Assembly (NCBI GenBank): GCA_934177025.1
Contig: CAKPPA010000011.1
Location: 1-15,064, forward strand
From: an uncultured Clostridia bacterium
Lineage (GTDB): Bacteria; Bacillota; Clostridia; Christensenellales; CAG-314
Direction: 5' to 3'
DNA length: 15,064 bases
Below are positions 1 to 6,174 of the stretch, one piece after another. Positions within the stretch are counted from its first letter, which is position 1. The number at the start of each line of letters is the position of its first letter. The translations under genes were made by a program, and so were the position numbers. The notes beneath the pieces are model-generated. The model was not told where the DNA came from. It searched no databases and saw only the letters and a list, made by a program, of their open reading frames with translations.

Positions 1-392
1 GCCAAAAACGTTCGTTTTTCCTCCGCCGTCAAACAACCGCTCAAGCGAGCCTCCGTGTTTAAAATGTTTTGCCAAATCACGCTGTTGATGTGGACGGCTT
101 TTGGGGTTAGCGTGATTTTTTTGCAACGCTGATCCCCTTCCGCGGCTTCCCGCAAAATCCACCCCTTTTTTTCCATCAACTTCAAAATCCCCGTTGCCGT
201 GGAACGCCGAATGGTAAAAGCCCGCTCGATGTCCTTTTGATAAACGTCCTTGCCCTGCCGCTCCGCCAAATAGCGAATAATCCACCGCTGCATCATTGTT
301 AAGTCCCGAATTTCCTCGCCGCCGCTTTCCACCTGCCGCTGAATTAAATTGTTTAAGGATTTTACGACAAATCCGATTTGCTCGTTTTGCAT
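1..392 (-). CDS. MarR-family transcriptional regulator (3' end cut by window edge)
   Basis: About 130 residues are visible, reading leftward and still open at base 1. The protein starts MQNEQIGFVVKSLNN, and its core (residues about 45-90) has a winged-helix layout: YQKDIERAFTIRRSTATGIL as the helix-turn-helix, MEKKGWILREA after it, then GDQRCKKITLTPKA as the wing. This order is typical of MarR proteins, dimeric DNA-binding regulators of 140-150 residues, so probably only the last 10-20 residues are missing. The ATG at 392 is chosen because a GGAGGGG sequence precedes it at good spacing. A palindrome overlaps its promoter, suggesting autoregulation. The ligand and targets cannot be told; target genes may lie to the left, outside the window. 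Confidence 0.85.
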   Translation of the reverse strand, partial: MQNEQIGFVVKSLNNLIQRQVESGGEEIRDLTMMQRWIIRYLAERQGKDVYQKDIERAFTIRRSTATGILKLMEKKGWILREAAEGDQRCKKITLTPKAVHINSVIWQNILNTEARLSGCLTAEEKRTFL

Positions 393-402
393 GCTCCCCT
401 CC

Positions 403-428
403 AAAATTGTTAGGTTGCTAACTATTTT
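403..428. promoter_or_regulatory. Putative MarR operator (imperfect palindrome)
   Basis: Two 11-bp arms (403-413 and 418-428) match at 10 of 11 positions around a 4-bp centre; the core is GTTAG-GTTG-CTAAC. It covers almost all of the -10 box and the predicted transcription start of the marR promoter. Size, symmetry and placement fit the operators that MarR dimers bind when repressing their own gene. Binding is inferred, not shown. Confidence 0.6.
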
Positions 429-451
429 AAGAATTTTTTAAAAATTGTCAA
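424..451 (-). promoter_or_regulatory. Promoter of the MarR-family gene
   Basis: Reading leftward there is a perfect TTGACA (446-451), a 16-bp spacer and TAAAAT (424-429, 5 of 6 matches to TATAAT). This is a good sigma-A-type promoter ending about 30 bp before the ATG at 392, so the 5' untranslated region is short and carries the GGAGGGG site. Confidence 0.7.
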
Positions 452-946
452 CGATTTTGTTTTTTGGAATAGGAATTTTCGCCTAATTTTCATTTTCGCA
501 GGCGTTGCCCGTTTTCGTGCCGACGGTAAAAGTTTCCGTAACCGACATTTACCGCAAAGGGCTTCCATCGCCGACATTTTTCCGAAAGATTTTCGCAGGC
601 GTCGTTCCCCGTAACGCCTTACGTAACCGACTCCGCCGCAAATACGCATTCCGTTGCCGACCGCAGGAATCGCCGCACCGAAAAAAGCCGCGACTTTAAA
701 CCAACTAAAAAACAAAAGCCGTGCCGAAAAGCCGCAGTCCAAACATAAAGTGCCACTCAAAAAGAATGCGCCGAAACGTGCGATGGATGGGAAACGACCG
801 CAAAAAAGCCTGCCGAAAAACATTTTCCGAAACACGTAACTTTACAACAACGTTAAGCGGCACAAAAAAGCCGTACTACAAAAGCACGACTTTACCACAA
901 CTAAAAAAACAAAAGTCTCACCGAAAAGCACGACTTTACCACAACT
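452..946. other. Gene-free intergenic stretch, with repeats at its right end
   Basis: No convincing gene is seen on either strand. Reading frames here (for example 422-835 on the minus strand) lack ribosome binding sites, are low in complexity and resemble no family I recognise. The sequence is rich in short recurring words such as CCGAAA, CGTAACCGAC and GCCGAAAAGC. The right half holds the 44-bp-period repeat described separately. It may be decayed intergenic sequence, or it may contain an unannotated RNA; nothing visible decides this. Confidence 0.5.
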
Positions 947-956
947 AAAAAAACAA
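691..956. repeat. Direct repeat, 44-bp period (two exact copies and one diverged copy)
   Basis: A 33-bp sequence occurs identically at 880-912 and 924-956, so the unit repeats with a 44-bp period. A diverged relative lies at 691-732, sharing CGACTTTA, CAACTAAAAAA, CAAAAG and CCGAAAAGC in the same order. The second exact copy ends inside the left arm of the terminator at 947-984 and supplies its U-tract on the minus strand. The first copy carries the same A-run but no matching hairpin. There is no array of spacers, so it is not CRISPR. Confidence 0.8.
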
Positions 957-984
957 CCCGACCGCAAACGTGCGGCGGGTTGTT
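947..984 (-). terminator. Rho-independent terminator of the SPFH/zinc-ribbon operon
   Basis: The stem pairs AACAACCCG plus CCGC (952-965, one bulged A) with GCGG plus CGGGTTGTT (972-984) around a 6-nt loop. On the minus strand the stem is followed by seven T (947-953). It lies 23 bp beyond the stop codon at 1007. The plus strand has only TTTT after the stem, so it works mainly for the leftward operon. Confidence 0.88.
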
Positions 985-1006
985 TTCGCTCAAAATTTAA
1001 AATGAT

Positions 1007-1201
1007 TTACTTTTCGCAAATCAAATTCAATTTTTCCAAAAGTTCGTCCACGTCAACGCCGTGTACGGCAGCGGCTTGTTCCACCGATTCGCCACGTGCC
1101 GCCATGCAGCCCACGCAACCCATGCCGAACCCCAAAAACACGCCTGCCGTGTTCGGATTCATTTCCAAAACTTCGGAAATCAACATATCGCCTGTAATCA
1201 T
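1007..1201 (-). CDS. Small redox-disulfide protein (DUF1858 / TIGR03980-like)
   Basis: This 64-residue protein begins MITGDMLISEVL and carries GFGMGCVGCMAARGE in the middle, a Cys-x-x-Cys pair followed by the short helix pattern SVEQAAAVHGVDVDELLEKLN. The pattern matches the DUF1858 / hybrid-cluster-protein-associated redox disulfide family, whose CxxC is thought to be redox-active or metal-binding; the biochemical role of the family is unsettled. The ATG at 1201 is preferred over one seven codons upstream because AAGGAGG precedes it at good spacing. It is the last gene of the three-gene leftward operon, 30 bp after the zinc-ribbon gene, and is followed by a strong terminator. No hybrid-cluster protein gene is in view. 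Confidence 0.85.
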   Translation of the reverse strand: MITGDMLISEVLEMNPNTAGVFLGFGMGCVGCMAARGESVEQAAAVHGVDVDELLEKLNLICEK

Positions 1202-1231
1202 AACATCCTCCTTTGTCCGCATTGCCGCGGA

Positions 1232-2332
1232 TTATGCTACGGTTGACAACCACGCAATTAATGCAATGATAGCCCCTCCGCCTAAAACTGTCAACAAAAT
1301 TTTCAGCCACGAAAGCGGCGTTTTTCCGGAAATTTTGCCGATCAATCCGTTGATGTACTGCCGATACACTTTTTGTTTGTACCGCTCGGTGCAAATGTAA
1401 ATCGGAAGCATTAAATACTTAAAGGATTTGCCCAAATGGCGCATATCCATTGATAAATTGCCGACCACGTCCGCCCCGTAGGACTGCACGATTTTGTTGC
1501 GAATGAAGGCTTGCATCCGTGCTTCCGCCTCCCGAAACGCCGTAAACGGATCCACATCGTAGTGAATGGCAAAATTCCCCGCAAGGATTTTGTCGTCGTA
1601 CTTTACGTACGCACGCTGATCGAAGGAGCCGAGTTTTTGCAATTCCGTGTTGGTAATGCGCTTACTGCCGCTGACCAAAACGTCGTCGAACACTTGTTGA
1701 TCCGTGCCGCTTACCTGAAACCAGCGAATCCGCCGTTCCTGATAAGTGCGGCCGTTTTTGCGCACCGTGACGTAGTAGTACTTCCCAAGCCGCCCCGAAT
1801 AGTGCGTTTCCATGGTGCTGTCGAACGTCCAAATCGGATAATACGCACCTTTGACGGTTTCGATATCCATCGTTTTTTTGAATTTTCGCGGGGCATACAC
1901 CCGCTTTTTCAGCCAATTCAGGCATCTGGTAACGGCTTCCGCCTGCGTGAATTGAAAGGGAATCATGCTGTCGGGCTTGACGCCGTGGAACTCGCTTTCG
2001 TCCACAATGTTCGGCGCACCGCAAAACACGCATTTTGTTGCGATTTCGTTTTTGCGTAGCACCATTTCCGCACCGCAATGCTCGCAGCGAATGATTTTTA
2101 CGTCCGTTTGCCACTCGTGATCCCGCGTGAGTTCCTCAAAATCGCGCTCCGTCACGTCGGAGGACATTACCACGTCCACCGTGCAATCGCAATGCTCGCA
2201 TTTTAGTTTTTGCGTTTCGGCATCGAATTTCAGCATGCCGCCGCAGGAAGGACAGACGAAAGAATTACTTTTTGAAATGCCGACTTCGCCGGTGTTTAAA
2301 ATTTCGCTGTCGCTTTTAATTTTCGGATCCAT
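1232..2332 (-). CDS. Zinc-ribbon protein with C-terminal membrane segment (YdjG-like)
   Basis: This 366-residue protein has two N-terminal zinc ribbons: C27-x2-C30 with C45-x2-C48, and C83-x2-C86 with C101-x2-C104. A middle region of about 230 residues is rich in Tyr, Arg and Lys, and one hydrophobic segment (about 343-364, LKILLTVLGGGAIIALIAWL) lies near the C-terminus, suggesting tail anchoring with the ribbons in the cytoplasm. The layout matches the TFIIB-type zinc-ribbon proteins typified by Bacillus subtilis YdjG, which work with an SPFH protein (YdjI) and a PspA-like protein in membrane stress. It starts 7 bp after the stop of the SPFH gene, with GAGG before the ATG, so the two are co-translated and probably interact. 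Family assignment is good; function is by analogy. Confidence 0.8.
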   Translation of the reverse strand: MDPKIKSDSEILNTGEVGISKSNSFVCPSCGGMLKFDAETQKLKCEHCDCTVDVVMSSDVTERDFEELTRDHEWQTDVKIIRCEHCGAEMVLRKNEIATKCVFCGAPNIVDESEFHGVKPDSMIPFQFTQAEAVTRCLNWLKKRVYAPRKFKKTMDIETVKGAYYPIWTFDSTMETHYSGRLGKYYYVTVRKNGRTYQERRIRWFQVSGTDQQVFDDVLVSGSKRITNTELQKLGSFDQRAYVKYDDKILAGNFAIHYDVDPFTAFREAEARMQAFIRNKIVQSYGADVVGNLSMDMRHLGKSFKYLMLPIYICTERYKQKVYRQYINGLIGKISGKTPLSWLKILLTVLGGGAIIALIAWLSTVA

Positions 2333-2339
2333 TTTTGCC

Positions 2340-3386
2340 TCAGTTCAGTTTTTCGCCGCATTCCGGACAGAATTTTGCGCCCTCTTTCACTTCCGCACCG
2401 CATTTCGGGCAAACGTTGCCGTCCTGCTTTTGTCCGCATTCCGGACAGAATTTTGCCGTTGCCGCAATTTGCGCGCCGCAAGCCGAGCAGAATTTGCCTT
2501 TCGGTTTTGTTTCCTTCGGGGCATCCTGCGCTTGCGCCAAATTTTGGAAGGTGTTGCCAAACGCACCGCCGAAGTTTTGCGCCATGCCTACCCCGACAAA
2601 TCCGCCGAGCGTGCCTTGATTTTTTGCCGCGTCGCCCAATGCGTCCGCCGCTTTTTTTTGCGCGTACGTACCCATTTTGTCCCCAAGGATGCCGAGGCTG
2701 ATACGTTCGTTCAATGCTTTTTCGATTTCCTCAGGGAACGTGATGCTTTCAATGGTGAAATTCGTCAGTTCCAACCCCAATTCCGAAAATTTCGGCTGAA
2801 TTGTGGTGAGGCATAAATCGTTAAATTCCTGCAAATTGCTGCTTAAGTCGAGTGCGGATACTTTCGACTCCGCAATCGTGTCCGTCATGCCCGAAATTAA
2901 AACGCTTTTTAAGTGGTCGTTGATGTTGTCCACCGTAAACGACGAGTTCGTGCCGAACAGGTTTTGCATGAACGCTTTCGGATCCCCTACGCGGAACCCG
3001 TACACGCCGAACCCGCGAATGCGCACCATGCCGAAATCGCGGTCGCGCATTGTGATCGGGGCTTTCGTCCCCCACTTTTGATTGACAAATTGCTTCGTGT
3101 TTACAAAGTAAACTTCCGCCTTAAAGCGGGATTCCCCTTGATAAAACACTTTGCCCATTGCCGTCAAAAACGGAAGGTTTCGCGTTTCCAGCTTGTGGCG
3201 TCCCGGGCCGAATACGTCCGCAATTTTTCCTTCGTGTACGAAAATCGCTGCCTGCGACTCACGCACGGTCAACGAAGATCCTGTCATAATATCCTTCCCG
3301 TTCATCGGGAAACGGTAAACCAGCGTGTCGGAAGACGCATCTTTCCATTCGATAACCTTCCACATCTGGCTCTTAAAAAATCCCAT
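2340..3386 (-). CDS. SPFH-domain protein with C-terminal double zinc ribbon (YdjI-like)
   Basis: The protein has 348 residues. It opens MGFFKSQMWKVIEW, followed by an SPFH (flotillin/stomatin-like) region to about residue 230, including MRDRDFGMVRIRGFGVYGFR and the helix FPEEIEKALNERISLGILGD. A Gly/Ala-rich linker (about 245-285) follows, then two zinc ribbons (C300/C303/C314/C317 and C326/C329/C340/C343). The order matches the family labelled 'virion core protein'-like, including B. subtilis YdjI, a peripheral membrane-stress protein. No N-terminal membrane hairpin is visible, so membrane contact probably depends on the partner encoded next. The ATG at 3386 is chosen over the longer frame to 3482 because GGAGGAAAGG precedes it and the extra residues would lie in the promoter. 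It is the first gene of its operon. Confidence 0.85.
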   Translation of the reverse strand: MGFFKSQMWKVIEWKDASSDTLVYRFPMNGKDIMTGSSLTVRESQAAIFVHEGKIADVFGPGRHKLETRNLPFLTAMGKVFYQGESRFKAEVYFVNTKQFVNQKWGTKAPITMRDRDFGMVRIRGFGVYGFRVGDPKAFMQNLFGTNSSFTVDNINDHLKSVLISGMTDTIAESKVSALDLSSNLQEFNDLCLTTIQPKFSELGLELTNFTIESITFPEEIEKALNERISLGILGDKMGTYAQKKAADALGDAAKNQGTLGGFVGVGMAQNFGGAFGNTFQNLAQAQDAPKETKPKGKFCSACGAQIAATAKFCPECGQKQDGNVCPKCGAEVKEGAKFCPECGEKLN

Positions 3387-3417
3387 ACACCTTTCCTCCG
3401 AAGATATTTTATGGCTT

Positions 3418-3446
3418 ATTTTAGCATTATTCGACAAAAAATGCAA
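3418..3446 (-). promoter_or_regulatory. Promoter of the SPFH/zinc-ribbon operon
   Basis: Reading leftward: TTGCAT (3441-3446), a 17-bp spacer and TAAAAT (3418-3423), about 31 bp before the ATG at 3386. The -10 is good and the -35 is only half matched. It is back to back with the promoter of the PRC-barrel gene. Confidence 0.5.
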
Positions 3447-3473
3447 TATCTTTTTCTTTTCCCGCAGATAAAA

Positions 3474-3479
3474 TATAAT
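3474..3479 (+). promoter_or_regulatory. -10 box of the PRC-barrel gene promoter
   Basis: A perfect TATAAT stands 33 bp before the ATG at 3512. The -35 position (around 3451-3456, TTTTTC) is poor, so the promoter may be weak or activator-dependent. It diverges from the promoter of the SPFH operon with about 28 bp between the two -35 to -10 blocks. Confidence 0.45.
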
Positions 3480-3511
3480 CAACGTTTTTCAACGCCGAAG
3501 GAGGTTTTGTC

Positions 3512-4126
3512 ATGCCCTTTTTTGCCGCGGAATATCTCAAAAAACCATGCCTTTGCCTGAACACGGGCGCATCCGTGGGAGTGGTCGTCAATTTTACGTT
3601 GCAACCGGACAGGAAAGGCATCCAAGGGCTTTTGACCGACTGCAATCAAACGATTCCGCTTGCGTCGGTGTTGCGGCGAAACAACGATGCCGTTGTGATA
3701 CGTTCCATCGACGAGGTTTTTTCGCAAAACGAAGGTACGCCCGCCCCTTTGGGCTACCGTGCCTTTACGACCGACGGGAAGGACCTCGGCTTTGTTCGGG
3801 ATTTTTGCTGTTTCCGTCGGCAAACCATCGCTTACTACCAAACGGAAAACGGCACGCAATTTCGTCCGCAAAAAATTTACCGCGTTGCCGACCGCGTGCT
3901 TCTTGTCAGGGAACCCCGCGCGAAAAAACCAAAGCACCCCGAACCGCTTCCGCGAAAAATCACGGGAGACTACCGCTTTTTAATCGGAAAAACCTGCCAC
4001 CGCACTGTTTTGGATCGGCAAAACGAAATCATCATCCGTAAAAACGGCGTGGTGAGTCAAGCGACGCTGCAAAAAGCGAATCGGAGCGGCAAACTTTTGG
4101 AATTGGCTCTTTCGTGTAAAACTTGA
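3512..4126 (+). CDS. PRC-barrel-like domain protein
   Basis: This 204-residue protein has no signal peptide or membrane segment. Residues about 20-72 (VGVVVNFTLQPDRKGIQGLL ... IPLASVLRRNNDAVVIRSIDE) have the alternating strand pattern of a PRC-barrel: a 'turnover of a stored residue' segment, then a short helix, then a strand ending in a charged turn. Residues about 78-135 look like a second, weaker copy. The C-terminal part (about 150-200) ends GVVSQATLQKANRSGKLLEL, a pattern common in clostridial PRC-barrel proteins of the YrrD kind. AAGGAGG at 3498-3504 supports the start. Function is unknown; PRC-barrels are small ligand or protein-binding barrels. It is transcribed away from the SPFH operon and may or may not be linked to it. 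Confidence 0.65.
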   Translation: MPFFAAEYLKKPCLCLNTGASVGVVVNFTLQPDRKGIQGLLTDCNQTIPLASVLRRNNDAVVIRSIDEVFSQNEGTPAPLGYRAFTTDGKDLGFVRDFCCFRRQTIAYYQTENGTQFRPQKIYRVADRVLLVREPRAKKPKHPEPLPRKITGDYRFLIGKTCHRTVLDRQNEIIIRKNGVVSQATLQKANRSGKLLELALSCKT

Positions 4127-4137
4127 TTTTTCCTTTC

Positions 4138-4211
4138 AAAAACTCGGAACCGCTCGGCGGTAAAACACCCTTTTTCAAGGAGACAAAAACTCGGAGGTAA
4201 AACACCCTTTT
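4138..4211 (+). repeat. Short direct repeat with a 10-bp insertion
   Basis: AAAAACTCGGA followed by GGTAAAACACCCTTTT occurs contiguously at 4185-4211 and, split by ten extra bases (4149-4158), at 4138-4174. The extra bases repeat CTCGG, suggesting slippage. Confidence 0.7.
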
Positions 4212-4319
4212 AAAGAAAGAGAGCCAAAAAACCGTAAGCCTCGTCAAAGCGTTTGTTTTGAAAAACCGTTCTTTCATCCGAAAAAACGTTTTTCCACCCT
4301 CGAAAAATGTTTCCTCCAT

Positions 4320-4353
4320 AAAAAGCGTTTGCCTGTCGGCAACGCTTTTTTTT
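4320..4353 (+). terminator. Rho-independent terminator (bidirectional)
   Basis: AAAAAGCGTT-(T)-GCC pairs with GGC-AACGCTTTTT, one bulged T and a 4-nt loop TGTC, followed by eight T in all on the plus strand. On the minus strand the stem ends in five T. It isolates the PRC-barrel gene from the TSCPD gene. Confidence 0.88.
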
Positions 4354-4430
4354 ACACGGCGTACTTTTTTTTGAAAAACTGCCGCAACGGAAAATATTCG
4401 CGCCGAAAGTAAGCAAAAAAGGCGCGGCTG

Positions 4431-4439
4431 TGGTAAAAT
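4431..4439 (+). promoter_or_regulatory. Extended -10 promoter of the TSCPD gene
   Basis: TGG-TAAAAT forms an extended -10 element (TGn plus TAAAAT at 4434-4439). No good -35 is visible, as is usual for extended -10 promoters. It implies a 5' untranslated region of about 95 nt before the ATG at 4540. Confidence 0.4.
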
Positions 4440-4539
4440 GGAAAGCGTACTACACGAAAAGGCTTTCCCTTTTTCGCCCGATGAAAAACCGCAAAGGGGC
4501 AAAGGGGCGCACAAAACGGAACGCCGAAGGAGAAAACTT

Positions 4540-4785
4540 ATGAAATATCGCACGCGCGGGACGTGTTCCCGCATTATCGAGTACGACGTGGAGGACGGCA
4601 AGCTGAAAAACGTCCGTTTCCTCGGCGGATGCGACGGCAATTTGAAAGGAATTGCGTCGCTGACGGAAGGGCTACCGGTAGAGGAAGTGATTCAAAAATT
4701 GGAAGGAATCGACTGCTCCGGCAAAGGAACGTCCTGCCCCGATCAGTTGGCAAAAGCATTGAAGGAATTTTTGGCGCAGCGTTAA
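4540..4785 (+). CDS. Small TSCPD-domain protein (TIGR03905-like)
   Basis: The 81-residue protein begins MKYRTRGTCSRIIEYDVEDG and contains four cysteines in the family order: TCSR, FLGGCDGNLKG, GIDCSGKGTSCPDQL. This matches the TIGR03905 'TSCPD' family, stand-alone relatives of the C-terminal zinc-binding tail of B12-dependent ribonucleotide reductase (NrdJ), common in Clostridia. A zinc-binding role is likely; the cellular function is unknown. The ATG at 4540 is preferred to one at 4438 because AAGGAG precedes it at 8 bp, and the upstream extension (KPQRGKGAHKTERRRRK) looks non-coding. It has its own promoter and is followed by about 300 bp of intergenic DNA before serC. Confidence 0.9.
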   Translation: MKYRTRGTCSRIIEYDVEDGKLKNVRFLGGCDGNLKGIASLTEGLPVEEVIQKLEGIDCSGKGTSCPDQLAKALKEFLAQR

Positions 4786-4882
4786 ACCAAAACACACCAC
4801 CGAACGCCGAAAACGTTTGGAAACGTAGGTACGTTGCACTGAAAAACGGACTTTTCGTTTGAAAAGAATCCCCCTTTTACCG

Positions 4883-4928
4883 AAAACTTTCCGTTTTCGA
4901 ACCTTTCGACGATTGTGTTGAAAGTTTT
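4883..4928. repeat. Inverted repeat downstream of the TSCPD gene
   Basis: AAAACTTTC (4883-4891) pairs perfectly with GAAAGTTTT (4920-4928) across 28 bases. One more T follows on the plus strand. The AT-rich stem and long loop make it at best a weak terminator for the TSCPD gene. Confidence 0.4.
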
Positions 4929-4967
4929 TATCACTCGCCCGACGATGGTTTCGAATTTCGGAATTTT

Positions 4968-5032
4968 GCCTTTGTTTCGATTCGCTCCTTTGTAAGAAAA
5001 GTGCGAAAACCCTGCGAACCCGAAACAAAGGC
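4968..5032. repeat. Long inverted repeat directly upstream of the serC promoter
   Basis: A perfect 12-bp pair, GCCTTTGTTTCG (4968-4979) with CGAAACAAAGGC (5021-5032), continues after a 1x2 internal loop into TTCGC (4981-4985) with GCGAA (5014-5018), leaving a 28-nt loop. Its right arm ends one base before the serC -35 box. There is no T-run on either side, so it is not a terminator. It could be an operator with spaced half-sites, or the body of a small RNA. Confidence 0.7.
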
Positions 5033-5061
5033 TTTACAAACCCGCACGAAAATTATATAAT
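5033..5061 (+). promoter_or_regulatory. Promoter of the serC-serA operon
   Basis: TTTACA (5033-5038), a 17-bp spacer and perfect TATAAT (5056-5061) give a near-consensus promoter about 27 bp before the serC ATG. The resulting leader is about 20 nt, with room only for the AGGAGGG ribosome site, so no riboswitch or T-box can lie in it. Confidence 0.85.
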
Positions 5062-5087
5062 TCTTTAAAAAACACAGGAGGGAAACT

Positions 5088-6161
5088 ATGAGAGTTTACA
5101 ACTTTTCCGCAGGCCCTTCCATGCTACCTTTGGAAGTAGTGCTGGAAGCAGGAAAAAATATTGAGGATTACAACGGCTCCGGAATGAGCGTGATGGAAAT
5201 GTCCCACAGGAGCAAATACTACGATGCCATTCATCAGGAATGCCTCGCACTCGTTCGCGAACTGATGGACGTTCCGGAAGAATACGACATTTTGCTCGTT
5301 CAGGGAGGGGCGTCGACGCAATTCGAAGCGGTGCCGCTCAACTTACTGAAAACCGGCAAAGCAGATTACATCGTTACGGGCAACTTTTCCAAAAAGGCTT
5401 ACAAAGAAGCATTGAAGTACGGAGATATTCATCTCGTAGCGTCCTCGGAAGCAGATAAATTTACCTACATTCCGAAGCCAAAGAAAAGCGAATTCCGCGC
5501 GGATTCCGATTACTTGCACATCACGGAAAACAACACGATTTTCGGAACGAAATACTGGCAGTTGCCGGATACCGATTTGCCGATTGTTTCCGACTTGAGT
5601 TCCTGCATTATGTCCGAACCGACGGACGTTTCCAAATACGGCCTGATTTACGCAGGCGCGCAAAAAAATCTTGCTCCGGCAGGCGTAACGCTCGTGATCG
5701 TGCGGAAAGATTTGCTCGGAAACGAAATGTCGATTTGCCCGACGATGCTGAAATACGCAACGCAAGCAAACGCAGGCAGCCTTTACAACACGCCGCCATG
5801 CTGGTCGATTTACATGATGATGCTGAACTTGCGCTACCTCAAAAAAATCGGCGGACTGAAAGCAATCAGCAAAATTAACCACGAAAAAGCAGCGTTACTG
5901 TACGACTTTATCGACAACTCCTCCTTCTACACCAACAACGTAGTGAAGGAAGATCGCTCCATTATGAACGTGCCGTTCGTTTCCCCTTCGGCGGAATTGG
6001 ATGCGGCGTTTGTGAAAGAAGCGGAACAAAACGGGCTTGTTTCAATTAAAGGACACAAACTTGTCGGCGGAATGCGTGCAAGCATTTACAACGCAATGCC
6101 GATCGAAGGCGTGCAAAAACTCGTCGACTTTATGAAAAAGTTCGAAACCGAACACAAATAA
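5088..6161 (+). CDS. serC: Phosphoserine aminotransferase
   Basis: SerC is a PLP enzyme that transfers the amino group of glutamate to 3-phosphohydroxypyruvate, giving phosphoserine, the second step of serine synthesis. The 357-residue protein has the family opening MRVYNFSAGPSMLP, SGMSVMEMSHRSKYY near residues 31-45, the phosphate-cup QGGAST at 72-77, and the lysine that forms the PLP Schiff base, K193, in YAGAQKNLAPAG. Length equals the family norm (about 360). The ATG at 5088 has AGGAGGG just upstream. It is the first gene of a two-gene operon with serA, 13 bp apart. A phosphoserine phosphatase gene (serB) is not in the window. Confidence 0.98.
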   Translation: MRVYNFSAGPSMLPLEVVLEAGKNIEDYNGSGMSVMEMSHRSKYYDAIHQECLALVRELMDVPEEYDILLVQGGASTQFEAVPLNLLKTGKADYIVTGNFSKKAYKEALKYGDIHLVASSEADKFTYIPKPKKSEFRADSDYLHITENNTIFGTKYWQLPDTDLPIVSDLSSCIMSEPTDVSKYGLIYAGAQKNLAPAGVTLVIVRKDLLGNEMSICPTMLKYATQANAGSLYNTPPCWSIYMMMLNLRYLKKIGGLKAISKINHEKAALLYDFIDNSSFYTNNVVKEDRSIMNVPFVSPSAELDAAFVKEAEQNGLVSIKGHKLVGGMRASIYNAMPIEGVQKLVDFMKKFETEHK

Positions 6162-6174
6162 GCGAGGAACGACT

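Larger units (their letters stand above)
4127..4430. other. Gene-free stretch downstream of the PRC-barrel gene
   Basis: No supported gene. It contains a short direct repeat near the PRC-barrel stop codon and a strong terminator hairpin at 4320-4353. The minus-strand frames here (4032-4640 and 4210-4416) have no ribosome binding site and low-complexity translations. Either the upstream mRNA has a 3' untranslated region of about 190 nt, or a small RNA ends at this terminator; I see no clear promoter for the latter. Confidence 0.45.

Noticed and set aside
422..835. 137-residue minus-strand frame in the left intergenic region
   Set aside because: Its translation is rich in Phe, Arg and Lys, has no ribosome binding site and no family resemblance, and its 3' end overlaps the marR promoter.
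880..956. 33-bp exact repeat as a CRISPR array
   Set aside because: Only two exact copies separated by 11 bp, too close for spacers, and no cas genes; the repeat merges into a terminator.
2127..2816. 229-residue plus-strand frame opposite the SPFH gene
   Set aside because: It is a shadow of the zinc-ribbon coding region: its Cys/Phe/Arg-rich repeats mirror the CPECG codons on the other strand.
4032..4640. 202-residue minus-strand frame spanning the PRC-barrel and TSCPD genes
   Set aside because: It runs antisense to two supported genes and through a terminator, without a ribosome binding site.
4786..5032. Riboswitch or T-box leader for serC-serA
   Set aside because: The strong promoter at 5033-5061 lies downstream of all hairpins, leaving a leader of only about 20 nt; no T-box core was seen.
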